From NCBI GenBank assembly GCA_950054255.1, contig CATLOR010000004.1, positions 1 to 64,000 of the forward strand: a DNA stretch of 64,000 nucleotides, read 5' to 3'. The position numbers and the translations under genes were made by a program. Of the stretch, positions 61,554-64,000 are shown piece after piece (position 1 is the first letter of the stretch; every line of letters starts with the position of its first letter). The DNA is from an uncultured Rickettsiales bacterium (GTDB lineage Bacteria; Pseudomonadota; Alphaproteobacteria; Micavibrionales; GCA-2720935). The notes under the pieces are model-generated. The model was not told where the DNA came from. It was given only the letters and a program-made list of their open reading frames with translations, and made no database searches.

Positions 61554-64000
61554 ATGAGATATTTATCCTTAAAATATATCATAGCTTTATCATTAACAGC
61601 GGTTATGGCGGTTACGTCTTATATTTTCTTAACAAACTTAATCCAAGTACAAGAAGAATATTCTTACGCAATTAATATTTCTGGGCGCCAGCGTATGTTG
61701 TCTCAAAGAGTATCGTTACAAGTTGGCTCTTTTATCCAAGAATTAGAACAGTTTGAAAATAACAAAACATTTTTTTCTGAGAAAGAAATGGATGATTATT
61801 TACAAAATTTAGCGCGTTATAAAAATGATATCGAAAAGACGATTACGTTATTTGAAAAATCGCATGATGTCTTAACGAAGAAAGAAAATGATTCTATTAT
61901 TTCTCATATCCCTCTACCAGATGCGGCATATAATGTTTATTATGAGGCTCCCTATTATTTAGATGAGAAAATGCATTCATATATTGAAGATGCAAGATCA
62001 ATTATGGATAGCCCTTCTATTACGCCATTAGAAATCAATATCTATAACAGGATCAATCTGTTCGCTCAAAATGAACTTTTAACAGCGCTAGATATGGTTG
62101 TTCATGCATATGAACAAGATTCAGTAGAACGTATTCAGTTTTTAAAACGCATTGAGCTCATGGTTTTGATAACCATATTAATGGTACTTTTTCTTGAAGG
62201 TTTTATTATTTTTAGACCTATGGTTAAACAGATTAAAAATCATATTAAGAATTTAGAGAAAACAAATAAAAAGCTAGAAGAGGCTAATCATCATAAAAGT
62301 GAGTTCTTGGCGATTATGAGCCATGAAATCAGGACACCGATGAGCGGTATTATTGGAATGGTATCTCTTTTGCTAGATACGAATGTCCGAGGCAAGCCCA
62401 GACATTTTGCTACAACAATTAAAAAATCAGCACAATCATTGTTGGATATTATCAACGACATTTTGGATATTTCAAAAATAGAAGCGAACCGTCTGGAAAT
62501 GGAAGAAAAACCATTTGATGTTATTTCTGTTTTACGTGATGTGGTTGGGTTAATGATTGTCCGTGCAAATGAAAAAGGGATCGATTTGATTTGTAACGTT
62601 GATGAAAATGGTCATTATACAGTTATGGGTGATGCCATGCGATACCGTCAGGTGTTGTTTAATTTGATCGGGAATGCGATTAAATTTACGGAAACAGGTT
62701 ATGTTGCCGTTGATATTGAAGAAGTTGATAAAGATAATTTAGAAAACGCCTTGATCAAAGTCACTGTTAAAGATACAGGCATTGGTATTCCTGAAAAAGA
62801 CCAAGCGTCGATCTTTGAGCAATTTAAACAAGCGAATAATGGGTCAGAGAAGAATATTACAGGAACAGGCCTAGGTTTAGCGATTTGTAAGAAACTTGTT
62901 TCTATGATGCATGGCGATATGGGAGTAACAAGCATTGAAGGTGCAGGGAGTAGTTTTTGGTTTACCGTTAAATTGCCAAAAGTATTTTGCGATGAAAGTC
63001 TATCGGGCACTGAATTTTTAGACAAATCTTTGGAAGATGTAAAAGTTCTACTTGTGGATACAGATGAAGTTAGCCGTATGGTTTTATATGAACAATTAGT
63101 TGCAGAGAAAATGATTGTTAGGCAGGCAACGAGAGGTGAAATGACATTATCGATGATTGCGAAAGCGCATGCTGAAAAACGGCCTTTTAACTGTGTTATT
63201 CTGGATCCTTCTATTGATGATATAGAGGCTTCTTCTATTGCTCATGCAATCTCATCAGATGAAAAATATGCAGATCTTGTGCTTATTGCATATGGTTCTA
63301 AAATTGACATCGAATCTAAAGAAAAGTTAAAAAAATCGGGATTTTCTATCGTTATTGATAAGCCTTGCCCTCGTCAATATTTGATCAATTCTATGAAGGA
63401 ATTTTTAGGGGACTATGAAAATATAGCAAAGAGAGAAGCTCTTTCATCCGATATAGATGAAGATTATCAAGTTTTATTCCCGGATGTTAATATATTGGTT
63501 GCAGAAGATGATGTTACAAATCAAGAAGTTATCAAAACAATGTTAGAGATGATGAAATGTAATGTTGTGATCGCACCAAATGGAAAAAGAGCTGCTGAAG
63601 AAGCGCGGATTAAAGATTTTGATATTATTTTTATGGATATAAATATGCCTATTATGAATGGGTATCAAGCTTCTCAAGTCATAAAAATGGCTATGGATGA
63701 AAATGAAATTTTGAATGTGCCAATTATCGCAATGACCGCAAATATTGATCATAAAGATATTGAACGTTATAAAATCTCTGGGATGAGTGGGCATGTGTTA
63801 AAACCTGTTTCTAGGCGCGAATATATCCGTATTTTGACTCAGTTCTTGCCAGAGAAAAGAGTGCAAGTTATTGAAGATGAACAAGGCGTTGTGAAAATCC
63901 AAGATGGTAGTTCAGATCATATAGATTTTATTATGATGAATGAGATGAAAGAATTACTAGGGCAAGCATTTGAAACCTTTATCGATAACTATCTTAAAGC
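61554..64000 (+). CDS. Hybrid sensor histidine kinase with PilJ-type sensor (3' end outside window)
   Basis: Start ATG 61554, with AGGAAG upstream; the frame is open to the window end (over 815 residues). Transmembrane helix 1 is about residues 8-27. The periplasmic part has INISGRQRMLSQRVSL, the type IV pilus/nitrate-sensor (PilJ_N) signature. Helix 2 is about 200-222. The kinase has H257 in SHEIRTPMSG, N-box NLIGNAIKF, DTGIGIP and GTGLGLAI. Receiver 1 (about 500-620) keeps D551 and a Lys but has AYG in place of the Thr switch, so it may be a pseudo-receiver. Receiver 2 is canonical, with D695 in FMDINMPIMNG, TAN and LKP. An Hpt domain may follow, judging from DFIMMNEMKELLGQAFETF. Confidence 0.9.
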   Translation, partial: MRYLSLKYIIALSLTAVMAVTSYIFLTNLIQVQEEYSYAINISGRQRMLSQRVSLQVGSFIQELEQFENNKTFFSEKEMDDYLQNLARYKNDIEKTITLFEKSHDVLTKKENDSIISHIPLPDAAYNVYYEAPYYLDEKMHSYIEDARSIMDSPSITPLEINIYNRINLFAQNELLTALDMVVHAYEQDSVERIQFLKRIELMVLITILMVLFLEGFIIFRPMVKQIKNHIKNLEKTNKKLEEANHHKSEFLAIMSHEIRTPMSGIIGMVSLLLDTNVRGKPRHFATTIKKSAQSLLDIINDILDISKIEANRLEMEEKPFDVISVLRDVVGLMIVRANEKGIDLICNVDENGHYTVMGDAMRYRQVLFNLIGNAIKFTETGYVAVDIEEVDKDNLENALIKVTVKDTGIGIPEKDQASIFEQFKQANNGSEKNITGTGLGLAICKKLVSMMHGDMGVTSIEGAGSSFWFTVKLPKVFCDESLSGTEFLDKSLEDVKVLLVDTDEVSRMVLYEQLVAEKMIVRQATRGEMTLSMIAKAHAEKRPFNCVILDPSIDDIEASSIAHAISSDEKYADLVLIAYGSKIDIESKEKLKKSGFSIVIDKPCPRQYLINSMKEFLGDYENIAKREALSSDIDEDYQVLFPDVNILVAEDDVTNQEVIKTMLEMMKCNVVIAPNGKRAAEEARIKDFDIIFMDINMPIMNGYQASQVIKMAMDENEILNVPIIAMTANIDHKDIERYKISGMSGHVLKPVSRREYIRILTQFLPEKRVQVIEDEQGVVKIQDGSSDHIDFIMMNEMKELLGQAFETFIDNYLK

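Overview
The window is an AT-rich proteobacterial chromosome segment with dense, mostly short operons. The ribbon-helix-helix regulator of the type common in Alphaproteobacteria, the DUF4402 pilins with a chaperone and usher, RlmJ, Cu/Zn SOD, two-partner secretion and glutaryl-CoA dehydrogenase point to a low-GC alphaproteobacterium, possibly marine or host-associated. That placement is inference, because the window holds no rRNA or tRNA. I see no insertion sequence, prophage or CRISPR array.

Layout. 1-2841: the end of a large Cys-rich secreted protein built from thrombospondin-1-like modules, then a small secreted Cys-rich protein. 2945-6843: a membrane spermidine-synthase-like protein, then a tandem universal stress protein and a SulP anion transporter. 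6949-16951: a two-partner secretion pair, transporter TpsB then a 2,726-residue TpsA exoprotein. 17032-19882: divergent cold-shock genes (cspA and a DEAD-box helicase) around a mirror-image promoter/leader block, then rlmJ. 20045-25019: an RTX/von Willebrand A protein and an AlgI/AlgJ-like O-acetylation pair. 25112-29352: a TVP38-DUF547 fusion, a flavoprotein disulfide reductase, a CDP-alcohol phosphatidyltransferase and a convergent BPL_N-like protein. 29388-36466: surface-sugar genes (two glycosyltransferases, DegT aminotransferase, GNAT acetyltransferase, an RmlA-RmlC fusion and RmlB). 36613-42200: an unknown/DUF1152-like pair, patatin, M32 carboxypeptidase and PAP2 phosphatase.

42506-49554 is the most unusual locus. 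Four DUF4402 pilin-like proteins, a PapD-like chaperone and an usher-like barrel surround a small operon of a ribbon-helix-helix protein, a stand-alone receiver and a pilin whose start overlaps the receiver's stop. Similar 14-bp imperfect palindromes lie in three of its promoter regions, a terminator-like hairpin separates the main pilin from chaperone and usher, and two genes have odd starts.

49959-52430: SodC and two unknown proteins. 52555-54807: an ABC-2 exporter and the Tag glycosylase. 54921-59934: a tight operon for lysine breakdown through aminoadipate semialdehyde towards glutaryl-CoA, with strong ribosome-binding sites, closed by a terminator hairpin. 60039-64000: a membrane-anchored HExxH protein, a TRIC/UPF0126 channel and the start of a hybrid histidine kinase cut by the window end.

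The strongest candidates for undescribed biology are the mirrored cold-shock leaders at 17465-17637 and the self-contained pilus regulation at 42506-49744.
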